From positions 123,817 through 187,816 of the forward strand of contig DASWNW010000091.1 in assembly GCA_036399015.1 (NCBI GenBank): DNA of 64,000 nucleotides, given 5' to 3'. Source of the stretch: QHVT01 sp036399015. Lineage in GTDB: Bacteria > Acidobacteriota > Thermoanaerobaculia > Gp7-AA8. Numbering within the stretch: the stretch's first letter is position 1; each line of letters starts with the position of its first letter. The position numbers and the translations under genes are program-made. Shown one piece after another: positions 8,980-17,289 of this stretch. The notes under the pieces are model-generated. The model worked only from the letters and a program-made list of their open reading frames with translations. It did no database searches and was not told where the DNA came from.

Positions 8980-9834
8980 ATGAGCTTTCGACGTGCTGTC
9001 GTTCTCTCTCTCGCAGTACTCGTGCTCTCGACCCCTGTCCTCGCCGCGCCGCAGCCTGGCCGCTGCGGTACCAGACAGCCGGGTGACGAGCAGATCGCCG
9101 CCATCGAGCGCGGTATTGCCAAAGGCCAGAAGGGCCGGACCTCGGCCGTCATGGACGTCTGGGTTCACGTGGTCAGCAGAGGCGCCGGATTCTCGAACGG
9201 CGAGCTCACCGACACCATGATCCGCAACCAGATCCGCGTCCTGGACGAGTCGTACAACGGCCGCACGGGCGGCGCGAACACCACCTTCGGCTTCAATCTG
9301 GTCGGCATCACCCGCACCACGAACGCCGCCTGGTTCGCGGACGTTGCCTATGACCTCAATGCCGAAATGGAGATGAAGCGCGCGCTGCACCGCGGCGGCC
9401 CCTCCACGCTCAACATCTATACGGTCGACGGCGGCCCGTGGCTCGGCTGGGCGTATTTCCCCGACATCGTCACCGACCCGACGTACGCCATCCTCGACGG
9501 CGTGGTCCTCGACTGGCGCACGCTGCCGGGCGGCTCGTTCGCCATTTACAGCGAAGGCGACACGGCCACGCACGAAGTGGGGCACTGGCTCGCGCTGTAC
9601 CACACGTTCGACGGCGGCTGCAGCATCAAGAACGACTACGTCTCCGACACGGCGGCGGAGTTCAGCCCCGCGTTCAACTGCCCCACCGGCCGCGACACCT
9701 GCACCGGCAAGGCGCATCCGGGACTCGACCCGATCACCAACTTCATGGACTACACGCAGGACTCCTGCATGTACGAGTTCTCGCCCGGCCAGGCCGCGCG
9801 TATGCAGGCCGCCTGGGCCGCGTTCCGCCAGTAA
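8980..9834 (+). CDS. Secreted M43 (pappalysin)-like zinc metalloprotease
   Basis: A 284-residue protein with a signal peptide (MSFRRAVVLSLAVLVLSTPV, cleavage near LAA-PQ). The zinc motif HEVGHWLALYHTF at residues 198-210 matches HExxHxxGxxH-type metzincins with the third ligand His208. A Met-turn NFMDYTQDSC lies near residue 254. Six or more Cys residues in the catalytic half suggest disulphides. This layout fits the M43 family of small secreted pappalysin-like proteases. ATG 8980 follows a good ribosome site (AAAAGGAG). It stands alone, with the divergent kinase operon upstream and a convergent hairpin downstream. The substrate is unknown. Confidence 0.88.
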   Translation: MSFRRAVVLSLAVLVLSTPVLAAPQPGRCGTRQPGDEQIAAIERGIAKGQKGRTSAVMDVWVHVVSRGAGFSNGELTDTMIRNQIRVLDESYNGRTGGANTTFGFNLVGITRTTNAAWFADVAYDLNAEMEMKRALHRGGPSTLNIYTVDGGPWLGWAYFPDIVTDPTYAILDGVVLDWRTLPGGSFAIYSEGDTATHEVGHWLALYHTFDGGCSIKNDYVSDTAAEFSPAFNCPTGRDTCTGKAHPGLDPITNFMDYTQDSCMYEFSPGQAARMQAAWAAFRQ

Positions 9835-9851
9835 CGATTCTTTTCCAGGGG

Positions 9852-9874
9852 GCGACGGGCTAAGAGCCCGTCGC
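9852..9874. repeat. GGAGCG-type hairpin element, single copy
   Basis: A perfect 10-bp stem GCGACGGGCT / AGCCCGTCGC with a 3-base loop, followed by the flank TCCAG (CTGGA on the other strand). It lies between convergent genes and could terminate both transcripts. It overlaps the 3' end of doxX: that gene's TAG stop at 9860-9862 and the last four codons come from the element. It belongs to the same family as elements near 29002, 34007, 44654 and 47552. Confidence 0.75.
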
Positions 9875-10267
9875 TCCAGCGGGAACGCGCCGCTTCCAGA
9901 GGTTGTCCAGCGCCCACGCGCCGGGCCCCTGCGCCCAGAAGTAGAGGAACAGCCAGCAGTACAGCACCGCCGGCTCCCCTCCGTTCACCTTCGGCAGAAA
10001 GCCGCCGGGCGCGTGGCCGTGAAAGTAGCCGACGGCCATCATGCCGCTGAGGAGGAACGCCACCGGCCGCGTGAAGAGGCCGAGGGCGATGAGGATGCCT
10101 CCGAACAGCTCCATCGGACCGGCGACCTGCAGCATCCACCCCTTCGCTTCCGGCGGCAATCCTCCGAACCACCCGAGGACCTTCTGCGCGCCGTGACAGG
10201 CAAACATGAGCCCGGCCAGGACCCGGAAGACCGAGAGAATCCGCGGTGCCCACGCCTGTACGTTCAT
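9860..10267 (-). CDS. DoxX-family membrane protein
   Basis: A 135-residue integral membrane protein with four predicted helices: RILSVFRVLAGLMFACHGAQ, MELFGGILIALGLF, VAFLLSGMMAVGYF and AVLYCWLFLYFWAQGPG. The early CHGAQKVLGWFGG segment and the PAGFLPK-like loop (PGGFLPKVNGG) are typical of DoxX proteins. Their biochemical role is unsettled; some take part in redox or thiol homeostasis. It is the last gene of an ArsR > SRPBCC > DoxX operon and overlaps the SRPBCC gene by ATGA. The final residues and stop codon are supplied by an inserted hairpin repeat. Confidence 0.88.
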   Translation of the reverse strand: MNVQAWAPRILSVFRVLAGLMFACHGAQKVLGWFGGLPPEAKGWMLQVAGPMELFGGILIALGLFTRPVAFLLSGMMAVGYFHGHAPGGFLPKVNGGEPAVLYCWLFLYFWAQGPGAWALDNLWKRRVPAGATGS

Positions 10268-11208
10268 ACGCGCTCCAGGTAGGCCGCCAACTGCTCGAAC
10301 GTGCCGGTCCAGCCCTGCTGCATCGAAGCATGCCCGTCGTGGAACACCTTCCGCTCCTCGTCCGTCGCCTCGAACGCCGCCTTCCGCACCGTCACGGTCG
10401 TCCGTCCGCCCTCTTCGGCGAACGTGACGGTCGTCAGCATGTGCAGCGGCCACCGCTCTTCGAACGGCGCCCGCGCCAGCCCGCCCTCCGGATCGGAGAA
10501 CGAGAGAATGAACACGAGCAGCTCCGGCGGCCGGATCTCGCGATAGATCCAGCGGCCCCACATTTCGCCGCCGTCCGGCGTGCGCATCCCGTAGTGCATC
10601 ATCCCGCCCGGCTCGAGGTCGTTCGTGCAGGAGAAGAGCTCGACCCCCTTCGGGCCGAACCACTGCTGCAGGTGCTCGCGCTCGGTCCAGAGGCGGAACA
10701 TCAGGTCGCGCGGCGCGTCGAACGTGCGCGCGATGACGAACGCCGCATGGTGGGCGAGCAGCCGCTCGCCGAGGCGGTCGAGCGTCTGGTTCATGCCGTC
10801 GATGGCGCCGAAATCCTCCGCCACCTGGTTCCGCAGCGCGGCCGACTCGAAGACCATGCGCATGTCGACGCGCGTCTTCGCCCCCTCGTCGTGGAAGGTG
10901 ATGAAGACGTCGAACACCGGCGACGGACCGTGCGTGTACGTGAGCCGCTCCCGCTGCACGACGTCGAGGTAGACGACCTCGTTCGGGTAGTCGGTGCCGT
11001 CCGCGCCGTGCATGACGAAAAGCCAGGTGCCGCCGGGCCGCACGTCCATCTCCTGGATCGTCGTGGTGAAGCCGCGGGGGCCCCACCAGTGGCGGATGTG
11101 CTCCGGCTCCGTCCACATGCGCCAGACGAGGTCGCGCGGGTCGTCGAAGAGGCGCGTCGAGGCGATCTCGCGCGCGGCGTCGCTGCCCGTGTCGGTCATT
11201 ACAGTCAT
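10264..11208 (-). CDS. Double SRPBCC (AHSA1-like) domain protein
   Basis: A 314-residue protein built from two START/SRPBCC-type modules in tandem. Residues about 10-150 carry RLFDDPRDLVWRMWTEPEHI and HWWGPRGFTTTIQEMDVRPGG; residues about 165-305 carry the parallel RTFDAPRDLMFRLWTEREHL and QWFGPKGVELFSC. Such proteins bind hydrophobic ligands or act like Aha1 C-terminal domains; they are usually single-domain, so this is a fusion or internal duplication. ATG 11208 overlaps the arsR stop by ATGA and has AAGGAG five bases upstream. Co-expression with an ArsR repressor and DoxX is a common bacterial arrangement, often linked to stress or xenobiotic response. Confidence 0.9.
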   Translation of the reverse strand: MTVMTDTGSDAAREIASTRLFDDPRDLVWRMWTEPEHIRHWWGPRGFTTTIQEMDVRPGGTWLFVMHGADGTDYPNEVVYLDVVQRERLTYTHGPSPVFDVFITFHDEGAKTRVDMRMVFESAALRNQVAEDFGAIDGMNQTLDRLGERLLAHHAAFVIARTFDAPRDLMFRLWTEREHLQQWFGPKGVELFSCTNDLEPGGMMHYGMRTPDGGEMWGRWIYREIRPPELLVFILSFSDPEGGLARAPFEERWPLHMLTTVTFAEEGGRTTVTVRKAAFEATDEERKVFHDGHASMQQGWTGTFEQLAAYLERV

Positions 11209-11540
11209 TTCTTCTCCTTGCTTTGCAGGTCGCGCAGATACTCGTCCAGACGGTCGAAGCTCTGCTCCCAGAAAACGCGATAGTGGTCGAGCCAGCCGGC
11301 GACCTCCCGCAGTGGCTCCGCCTCGAGCCGGCAGGGGCGCCATTGCGCGTCGCGGCCGCGCGCGATCAGCCCGGCCCGCTCCAGCACCTTCAGATGCTTG
11401 GAGACGGCCGGCATGCTCATGTCGAACGGCTCGGCGAGCTCCGTTACCGACGCCTCGCCCGAGCTCAGCCGCGCCAGGATGGCGCGCCGGGTCGGATCGG
11501 CGAGCGCGGCGAAGGTGGCGGAGAGGGGATCGGGCTGCAC
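11205..11540 (-). CDS. ArsR-family winged-helix repressor
   Basis: A 111-residue regulator. The core FAALADPTRRAILARLSSGE, VTELAEPFDMSMPAVSKHLK and VLERAGLIARGRDAQWRPCR is a typical ArsR winged helix. It lacks an ELCV(C/G)D-type metal site, so the signal need not be a metal. The only usable start in a sensible place is GTG at 11540; no ATG lies nearby. The presumed promoter and a strong palindrome sit immediately upstream, so the mRNA has almost no leader. The regulator probably autorepresses the operon. Downstream genes encode SRPBCC and DoxX proteins, with ATGA coupling. Confidence 0.9.
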   Translation of the reverse strand: MQPDPLSATFAALADPTRRAILARLSSGEASVTELAEPFDMSMPAVSKHLKVLERAGLIARGRDAQWRPCRLEAEPLREVAGWLDHYRVFWEQSFDRLDEYLRDLQSKEKK

Positions 11541-11546
11541 GAGGCG

Positions 11547-11578
11547 CGTAGTTAACCAGTAAGTTAAGTACGCGTCAA
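11547..11578 (-). promoter_or_regulatory. arsR operon promoter and palindromic operator
   Basis: On the minus strand, TTGACG (11578-11573) is a good -35, and 17 bases later TTAACT (11555-11550) is a weak -10. A 26-bp palindrome (11547-11572), CGTAGTTAAC / GTTAAGTACG around a 6-base centre with one mismatch per arm, covers the whole spacer and the -10. That is where a winged-helix repressor should bind to block RNA polymerase. The GTG start at 11540 lies only nine bases after the -10. Confidence 0.75.
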
Positions 11579-11589
11579 GGGAGAGATCG

Positions 11590-12963
11590 TCACGACGGCG
11601 GCGTCTTCTCGATCCCGAGGTCGGCGATCTTCTGGTGCAGGTAGGAACGCTGGATCGCCAGCGCGCGGGCGGCGGCGCTGATGTTCCAGCCAAGGCGGCG
11701 AAGCACGCTCTCGATGTACTCCTTCTCCGCCTGCGCCCGGAACTCCCGCAGCGGCCGGATGCGCGTCTCGACGTTCGGGCGGAGCAGCCCCGAGTCGCCT
11801 TCCGACATGAGCGACGCCGGCAACTGCGTGGCCGTGACCGGATCGCCGCCGAAGATCGCCACCTGCTCCGCCACGTTGCGCAACTGGCGCACGTTGCCCG
11901 GCCAGCGGTAATCGCGCAGGACGCGGAAGACCTCGGGGTCGACGCTCAGGCGCCGCCGCTGGTTCTCGCGGCAGAACGTCTCCAGGTAGTACGAGAAGAG
12001 GAGCGGCACGTCCTCCGCGCGGTCGCGCAGCGGCGGAACGACGATGGGGACGGTGGAGAGGCGGAAGAAGAGGTCCTGCCGGAAGGTCTGCTCGCGGATC
12101 ATCGCCTCGAGGTCGCGGTTCGTGGCCGCAATCACCCGCACGTCGACGACACGGTCCTGCGTGTCGCCGAGGCGGCGGACCTTTCCCTCCTCGAGCACGC
12201 GGAGGAGGCGCGACTGCAGCTCGAGGTTCATGTCGCCGACCTCGTCGAGGAAAAGCGTGCCGGTATGCGCCTCCTCGAAGAGGCCGCGGCGGTCGCTTTT
12301 TGCATCGGTGAAGGCGCCGCGGGCGTGGCCGAAGAGCTCCGACTCGATGAGGTGCGCCGGGATGGCGGCGCAGTTGATCTTCACGAACGGCTTCCTGGCA
12401 CGGGGGGAGAGGCGATGCAGCGTGTTCGCGACCAGCTCTTTGCCGGTACCAGTCTCGCCGCGTACGAGGACGCGGGCGGTGGTCGGCGCGACGCGCTCGA
12501 TCTTCGACTTCAGCTCCAGCACCTCCGCCGACCGGCCGAGAATCAGCTCCTCGGTGCGTCCGGCGATCTCGCGCAACTGGCGCGTGAGGGTGGCGTGGTC
12601 GAGGCAGTTGCGCACCGACTGGAGCAGCCGCTCGCGCGTGAACGGCTTCTCGATGAAGTCGTAAACACCGAGGCGGAGCGCTTCGACCGTCTCGCTGATG
12701 GAGGCCTCGCCCGAGATCACGATCGCCGGCGGCATCCGCTGCGCTTCGGCGAGCCCCCGCACCAGGTCGATGCCGCTCATGGCGGGGAGGCGCACGTCGA
12801 CGAGCAGAAGGTCGGGCGTTTCGTTCTCCTCCAGAAATGCCAGGGCCGCCTCGGCGGAGGTGACGGCGTGCACCGCGAATCCCTGGTCGCGCAACTGCAG
12901 CACGATGTGTCCGCGGATCTTCTGATGGTCCTCCACGACGAGAATGAACGGTGCGTCGCTCAT
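11590..12963 (-). CDS. NtrC-family sigma54-dependent response regulator
   Basis: A 457-residue activator with three domains. The receiver (about 1-120) has its phosphoacceptor in LLLVDVRLPAMSGIDL. The AAA+ domain (about 145-385) has Walker A GETGTGKE, the sigma54-contact loop GAFTDAKSDRRG, Walker B GTLFLDEVGDM and an arginine finger region. The C-terminal Fis-type helix-turn-helix reads LRRLGWNISAAARALAIQRS. The GAFTDA loop (Thr kept, Ala last) is the usual functional form. It is the last gene of the barrel > DUF4390 > kinase > regulator operon, coupled by ATGA to the kinase, and so is probably an NtrX-like partner. Confidence 0.93.
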   Translation of the reverse strand: MSDAPFILVVEDHQKIRGHIVLQLRDQGFAVHAVTSAEAALAFLEENETPDLLLVDVRLPAMSGIDLVRGLAEAQRMPPAIVISGEASISETVEALRLGVYDFIEKPFTRERLLQSVRNCLDHATLTRQLREIAGRTEELILGRSAEVLELKSKIERVAPTTARVLVRGETGTGKELVANTLHRLSPRARKPFVKINCAAIPAHLIESELFGHARGAFTDAKSDRRGLFEEAHTGTLFLDEVGDMNLELQSRLLRVLEEGKVRRLGDTQDRVVDVRVIAATNRDLEAMIREQTFRQDLFFRLSTVPIVVPPLRDRAEDVPLLFSYYLETFCRENQRRRLSVDPEVFRVLRDYRWPGNVRQLRNVAEQVAIFGGDPVTATQLPASLMSEGDSGLLRPNVETRIRPLREFRAQAEKEYIESVLRRLGWNISAAARALAIQRSYLHQKIADLGIEKTPPS

Positions 12964-14132
12964 GCGTGCCCCTCGCGCGGGATGCTGATGCGGAACGTGG
13001 CGCCGCGCGCGCTCTCGATCAGTTCCAGGTCGCCTCCATGGTCGAGCATGATCTTTTTCGAGATCGCCAGGCCGAGGCCCATCCCTTCACCGATGGGACG
13101 GGTGGTGGTGTAGGGTTCGAACAGCCGCGCCCGGATGGCGGGATCGATCCCCGGACCGTCGTCGGAGACGTCGAGCAGCAGACGCCTGCGCTCCTCGCCG
13201 GCGCGGAACGTGACCGCCTTCGCCCCCGCCAGCGCCGAGTTGTTGCAGAGATTGACGAGCACCTGGCGGAACATCTCCCTGTCGATGAGCACAGTGCAGT
13301 CGCAAGAGGTCTTCTCCAGCACGAGCCGCAGGTCCCACGCCTCGGCGAACGTGGCGCGGAACTCCTCGACCGCTTCCCAGAGGTCCTGCTTCGCGAGCCG
13401 CGGCTGCCCGACGCGCGCGAAGGAGGTGAACTGGCGGGTGAACTCGCGGAGCCGGTCGAGCTCTTCGTGGATACTCGCCTGCGCCTGCCGCGCCCCTTCG
13501 CCCGCGGTTTCGACGAGGCGGTCCACCTCCAGCCGCGCGGCGGTGAGCGGCGTCCGGATCTCGTGCGCGTGACGCCGCGCCGCCTCCTGCCATGCGCTCA
13601 GGTGATCGAGGTACTGGAGCCGCCGCCGGTCGCGGCCGATGTCGCGCGAGGTCTGCTCGATCATCGCGGCGATGCGCCCGATCAGGTCGCGGCTGCGGTC
13701 GTCGATCGAGACGTCGACGTCGCCGCGGCTGAGCGCCTCCAGCGAGGACTGCAGGCGGGCGAGGCGCTGCTCGCGGCGCCGCAACGCGAGCGCGTACAGC
13801 GCGAGGGCCAGGGTGACCGCGGCCGCGAAGACTGCCAGGAGGATCCATTCGTACCGGCGGGCAATTTCGGCGCGGTTCAGGGCCACGACGTCGAGCTTCT
13901 GCCGGACGTCGCGGATGTCCTCGAAGCGGCGGCGGTAGTCGGTGCCGCGTGCCGGATCGAGCCGGGAGAGCTGCTTCTGGTCCTGCATGCTCCGGTCGAG
14001 GAGCTCGCGCACCTCGCGCGTCCCGGCGAAGTTGAACGAGACCAGCGACACGCGCCGGACGAACGCCTGAAACCCGAGCAGCGCGATGACCGCGAGCGCG
14101 ATCGTGGCGATCAGCGTGCGCCGGGCCGTCAT
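12960..14132 (-). CDS. Membrane-bound NtrY-like sensor histidine kinase
   Basis: A 390-residue kinase with one N-terminal helix (TLIATIALAVIALLGFQAFV), a short periplasmic segment (about 30-90) and a second helix (WILLAVFAAAVTLALALYAL). A HAMP-like linker follows (LEALSRGDVDVSIDDRSRD). The H box is AWQEAARRHAHEIRTPLTAA, with N box VNLCNNSAL and G boxes DDGPGIDPA and GEGMGLGLAISK. The layout resembles NtrY, although the sensor part is small. It is coupled by ATGA to both neighbours: the DUF4390 gene upstream and the sigma54 activator downstream. Confidence 0.92.
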   Translation of the reverse strand: MTARRTLIATIALAVIALLGFQAFVRRVSLVSFNFAGTREVRELLDRSMQDQKQLSRLDPARGTDYRRRFEDIRDVRQKLDVVALNRAEIARRYEWILLAVFAAAVTLALALYALALRRREQRLARLQSSLEALSRGDVDVSIDDRSRDLIGRIAAMIEQTSRDIGRDRRRLQYLDHLSAWQEAARRHAHEIRTPLTAARLEVDRLVETAGEGARQAQASIHEELDRLREFTRQFTSFARVGQPRLAKQDLWEAVEEFRATFAEAWDLRLVLEKTSCDCTVLIDREMFRQVLVNLCNNSALAGAKAVTFRAGEERRRLLLDVSDDGPGIDPAIRARLFEPYTTTRPIGEGMGLGLAISKKIMLDHGGDLELIESARGATFRISIPREGHA

Positions 14133-14740
14133 CGCGTCACCGCGACGCTCCAGCGGTGGCGGACGATGGGACGGCGCTGGATGGAGGTGCCGATCAGAAC
14201 GTCGAGCACCGAGCCGTTGCCGCTGCGCCCGGCCGACTCCGCCGCGTCCATCGCCTCACCGCGGTGCGCTTCACCGAGGGAGCGGGTCAGCCAGCGTTGC
14301 GTCTCCTTCTGCTCCTCGATCGAGAACGGCAGCACTTCCAGCGTGACCTGCACATCGTCCGCCGACCCGGCGCGCGGGAGCACCGGCAGCGCGTTCGTGC
14401 GCCACCACTCCGTGAGCCGCTCCACCGACGCGAAACGCGCCGTCTGCGCCACCACGTCGATGCCCCGCGAGGTCACGAGGTATACCTCTTCCCACGGCTC
14501 GTACCGCACCTCGATGCGCGCCGCCCCCTTGCGGTCGCCGGCGACCGCGGTGACGAGGAAAGTAGAGGTGAGGCCACTGCCGAGCTGCTTGCGGACCTCC
14601 CGCTGCGCGAGGATCTCCGCCGGCAGTGTCATCAGCAGCATGCCGTCCGCGCGGACGCGCGCCACCGGCGGGCTTGCCGCGCGCGCCGCGAGTACGACCG
14701 CGCAGAGGAGCGCCGCCGCGACGAGCCGCCGCGCCGTCAC
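14129..14740 (-). CDS. DUF4390 family secreted protein
   Basis: A 203-residue protein with an N-terminal signal peptide (RLVAAALLCAVVLAARAASP). The region about 20-175 matches the DUF4390 pattern, including the conserved block LEVLPFSIEEQKETQRWL near the C-terminus. The biochemical function of DUF4390 is unknown, but its genes are repeatedly found beside NtrY/NtrX-type systems, as here. GTG 14740 is chosen as start because it overlaps the stop of the upstream barrel gene by GTGA. The C-terminus RRPIVRHRWSVAVTR overlaps the kinase start by ATGA. A periplasmic accessory role for the adjacent kinase is plausible but inferred. Confidence 0.82.
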   Translation of the reverse strand: MTARRLVAAALLCAVVLAARAASPPVARVRADGMLLMTLPAEILAQREVRKQLGSGLTSTFLVTAVAGDRKGAARIEVRYEPWEEVYLVTSRGIDVVAQTARFASVERLTEWWRTNALPVLPRAGSADDVQVTLEVLPFSIEEQKETQRWLTRSLGEAHRGEAMDAAESAGRSGNGSVLDVLIGTSIQRRPIVRHRWSVAVTR

Positions 14741-16008
14741 TCGCCCACCTCGAAGCGGAGCCGGAACACTGCCCACGGGTTGCGGTAGACGAGGCCGACG
14801 AATGCGGCCGGCTCGCTCTCGCTCCTCCGCAGCGGCGGCGCGCCGTAGGGCCGCGGCACCTTCAGCTCGGACGCCTGGTAGCCGAGGCCGGCCTCGAGAC
14901 GGAGATCGCCGAAGCGGCGCGCCCGCTCGTCGTCGAAAGCCGCGAAGGCATACCCGATCTGCGCCTCGGTCTCGTTCAGCGTCGCGGTCCGCTCCTCCAG
15001 GACGCCGATCGCCCCGAAGTCCTCCGCGTCGCGCTCGGCGTACTTCGCCGACCCCGAGACGAAGACCGAGTGTCGCGGCGCGAGCTCCCAGTGCTTGCGC
15101 AGGTCGAGTGCGAACGACGGGCGCTCGTAATACGTCAGCGCCGGCCGCGCGCTCGGGTTGAAGACGACGTACGGCCCCCGCCGCATGGCGGCCGAGCCGA
15201 AGACGCTGAGGCCGCGCGTGGGAACCAGCGGATCATCCGTCGAGTCGTAGAGGTACGCGAGCTCGGTGGTGGTGATGTGCTCGATCGAGAACGGCTTGGC
15301 CGGGAAGGCGCCAACCCCGCCACGGACGACCGTCGGCTCGCGCGTCCAACTCGCCCGGAGGGCGTGATTGCCGCCGAGCGGAACGCCGGCGATGAGCTGC
15401 GTGGTGATCTGGTCCGTCGTTGAGGGCGGGTCGAGCGAGTCGGGAGGAGGGAGCGAGCCGCCGCGGTACGTCAGTTCGCGGTATTCGAAAAGCGCGGCCA
15501 CGAAGACGCCGCTGCCGAAGAGATCGTACTGCGTGTATCCGAGGTCGAAGCCGGGATCGTCGCCTGCCGTCGCCGCCGCGTGCAGCACGCCGCTCCTTCC
15601 GGCGAAGAGCCGCCCGCCGATGCTGGCGCTGCGCTCCTCGTCCTCCGCGTCGCCGCCGGTGCGCAGGACGCCGCCGCCGAACACCGGCTTCGCCTCGACG
15701 ACGTCGATCAGGAGCTGATATGCGCCACGCGTCTCCCCCCGCTCGAGGCGGAGATCGATGCGCACCACGAACGGCAGCCTCGCCGCGCGCGCCGCTCCCG
15801 CATGCAGTTCCGCCTCGGTGTACTCGCGTCCCGGCTGCAGCCGCGTCTCGCCGGCGATCACCCGCTCGGACGCGTACCGGAGCCCCGTCACGCGGATCGA
15901 GTCGATGAGGAACCGCGGCCGCGTCTCCGCGGCCGGCTGCCCGAGCGCGGAGCACGCGAGCAACAGGCCGAGGAGGGCGGCCGCGATCTTTGACACGAGG
16001 TGGTGCAT
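14737..16008 (-). CDS. POTRA plus outer-membrane beta-barrel protein (Omp85-like)
   Basis: A 423-residue protein with a signal peptide (SKIAAALLGLLLACSALGQ). One POTRA-like domain lies at about 30-110 (IDSIRVTGLRYASERVIAGE, AAARAARLPFVVRIDLRLER). The remainder is a run of alternating amphipathic strands with many aromatic and glycine residues, consistent with a transmembrane barrel. It is much shorter than BamA and has a single POTRA, so it resembles minimal Omp85-type or TamA-like surface proteins. The last residue is Glu (FRLRFEVGE), so the usual C-terminal aromatic signal is absent. It heads the operon with DUF4390 and the NtrY/NtrX-like pair. Confidence 0.8.
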   Translation of the reverse strand: MHHLVSKIAAALLGLLLACSALGQPAAETRPRFLIDSIRVTGLRYASERVIAGETRLQPGREYTEAELHAGAARAARLPFVVRIDLRLERGETRGAYQLLIDVVEAKPVFGGGVLRTGGDAEDEERSASIGGRLFAGRSGVLHAAATAGDDPGFDLGYTQYDLFGSGVFVAALFEYRELTYRGGSLPPPDSLDPPSTTDQITTQLIAGVPLGGNHALRASWTREPTVVRGGVGAFPAKPFSIEHITTTELAYLYDSTDDPLVPTRGLSVFGSAAMRRGPYVVFNPSARPALTYYERPSFALDLRKHWELAPRHSVFVSGSAKYAERDAEDFGAIGVLEERTATLNETEAQIGYAFAAFDDERARRFGDLRLEAGLGYQASELKVPRPYGAPPLRRSESEPAAFVGLVYRNPWAVFRLRFEVGE

Positions 16009-16028
16009 TAGCAAGTTTGGTTCTCGGC

Positions 16029-17201
16029 TCAGCCGCCGATTTTTGCGATCTCGATCCCGTAGAGCGCCGGATCCGGGTGATTCGGCTGTGTGGCGATGAC
16101 GTGCACGCGGTCTCCCGGCTTCGGATTGCCGGTGATGAGCGTGCGCTCGGTCACGATCACCTCGTGCTCGTCGATCGTCCATTTGTTGCCGTCGATGACG
16201 TGCAGCGTGCCGTCGAAGAAGATCCGGTTCTCGTCGCTGCTGTCGATGCGTACCACGCGCGTGGCAATGTTCCGTTCGTTCTCCGGCCGCGAGAACACCA
16301 GCACGTTGTCGCCGACTGCCGGGCGGCCGCCGAAGAACTGCGTTTCCGAGGTGATGTCGAACGTGGCGAAGTCGTTGGTCGGCGGGAACGTGATGGTCAG
16401 CGAGGTGGCGGTGATCTCCGTGACCGTTCCGTTCATCGGGCGCTCAGGACGCTGTGGCATCTTCGGCACGATCGAGATCGACAGTGCGAGGTTCTGTCCG
16501 GCGCCGTCGGTGCGGTAGGTGACCATCACTTCGTCCCCGACGCGCGGGGTTCCGACGATCTGTGTGTCGGTCGTGGTCTTGACGACCACCGTCGCGCCGG
16601 ACGCACGGACGGTCCAGGTGTCCCCCTCGATCTTCTCGACCGTGCCGATGAAGGTGTTCGTGAAATCGGGGACGGGAGAGGTGACGAGGACGGTCTTCGC
16701 CACGAGGCCCGGCGACGCGGCGTCGAGCTCGACGCGGACCTGCTGGTGGGGCAGCACGGCGCCGAGCGCGATCGGCTCGCCGCCGAGGCCGCGGAGGACG
16801 GTGGCCGAAGTCACGCGGACCTGCAGCCCGAGGACGGTGAGCACGCCGGATGCGGCGTCCACGGCCTCGACTTCGCCGGAGAGCGCGGCGTCCGGAAGGC
16901 GGAGGATGTGGATCATGTCGGCGACGAGCGCGCCATCGACCGCGGGGAACACGTAGGCGCTGATGCGGTCGCCTGGCTTGATGTCAGCCAGGGTGGCGGG
17001 GCCGAGGTCGGAGCGGACGATGGCGCGTGACGCGTCGAGCGTGAGGCGGTTGTCGAAGAGGCGGATGGCCGTTCCCTCGATCGAGGACACCGTGCCGGTC
17101 ACCCCGCGCGCGCCGCGCGGGAAGACCTGCGCCTGCGCGCCGGAGGTGAAGGTGAGAGCTGCCAGGCAGAAGAGGACGAATGATGCGATTCGGGCTTTCA
17201 T
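16029..17201 (-). CDS. Secreted protein with five DUF5666-like repeats
   Basis: A 390-residue protein with a clear signal peptide (IASFVLFCLAALTFTSGAQA). It contains about five repeats of roughly 65-75 residues, each opening with a GxV/L-xxI-xG strand pair: GVTGTVSSIEGTAIRLFDNR, LSGEVEAVDAASGVLTVLGL, FIGTVEKIEGDTWTVRASG, MNGTVTEITATSLTITF and FDGTLHVIDGNKWTIDEHE. These look like OB-fold-like DUF5666 modules with the connecting PGDRV/VGDEVMV turns. Function is unknown; ligand or metal binding in the periplasm is a guess. Start 17201 has AAGGAG ten bases upstream. It lies 20 bases before the barrel gene and may belong to the same transcript. Confidence 0.8.
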   Translation of the reverse strand: MKARIASFVLFCLAALTFTSGAQAQVFPRGARGVTGTVSSIEGTAIRLFDNRLTLDASRAIVRSDLGPATLADIKPGDRISAYVFPAVDGALVADMIHILRLPDAALSGEVEAVDAASGVLTVLGLQVRVTSATVLRGLGGEPIALGAVLPHQQVRVELDAASPGLVAKTVLVTSPVPDFTNTFIGTVEKIEGDTWTVRASGATVVVKTTTDTQIVGTPRVGDEVMVTYRTDGAGQNLALSISIVPKMPQRPERPMNGTVTEITATSLTITFPPTNDFATFDITSETQFFGGRPAVGDNVLVFSRPENERNIATRVVRIDSSDENRIFFDGTLHVIDGNKWTIDEHEVIVTERTLITGNPKPGDRVHVIATQPNHPDPALYGIEIAKIGG

Positions 17202-17289
17202 GGGGGTGGATCTCCTTTGGCCGCCCATGGATCGCAATGCCACGGCCAGGGGTGCCGAAGAGCTAAAGTGCTGGCGGTGCGTTACTTGC

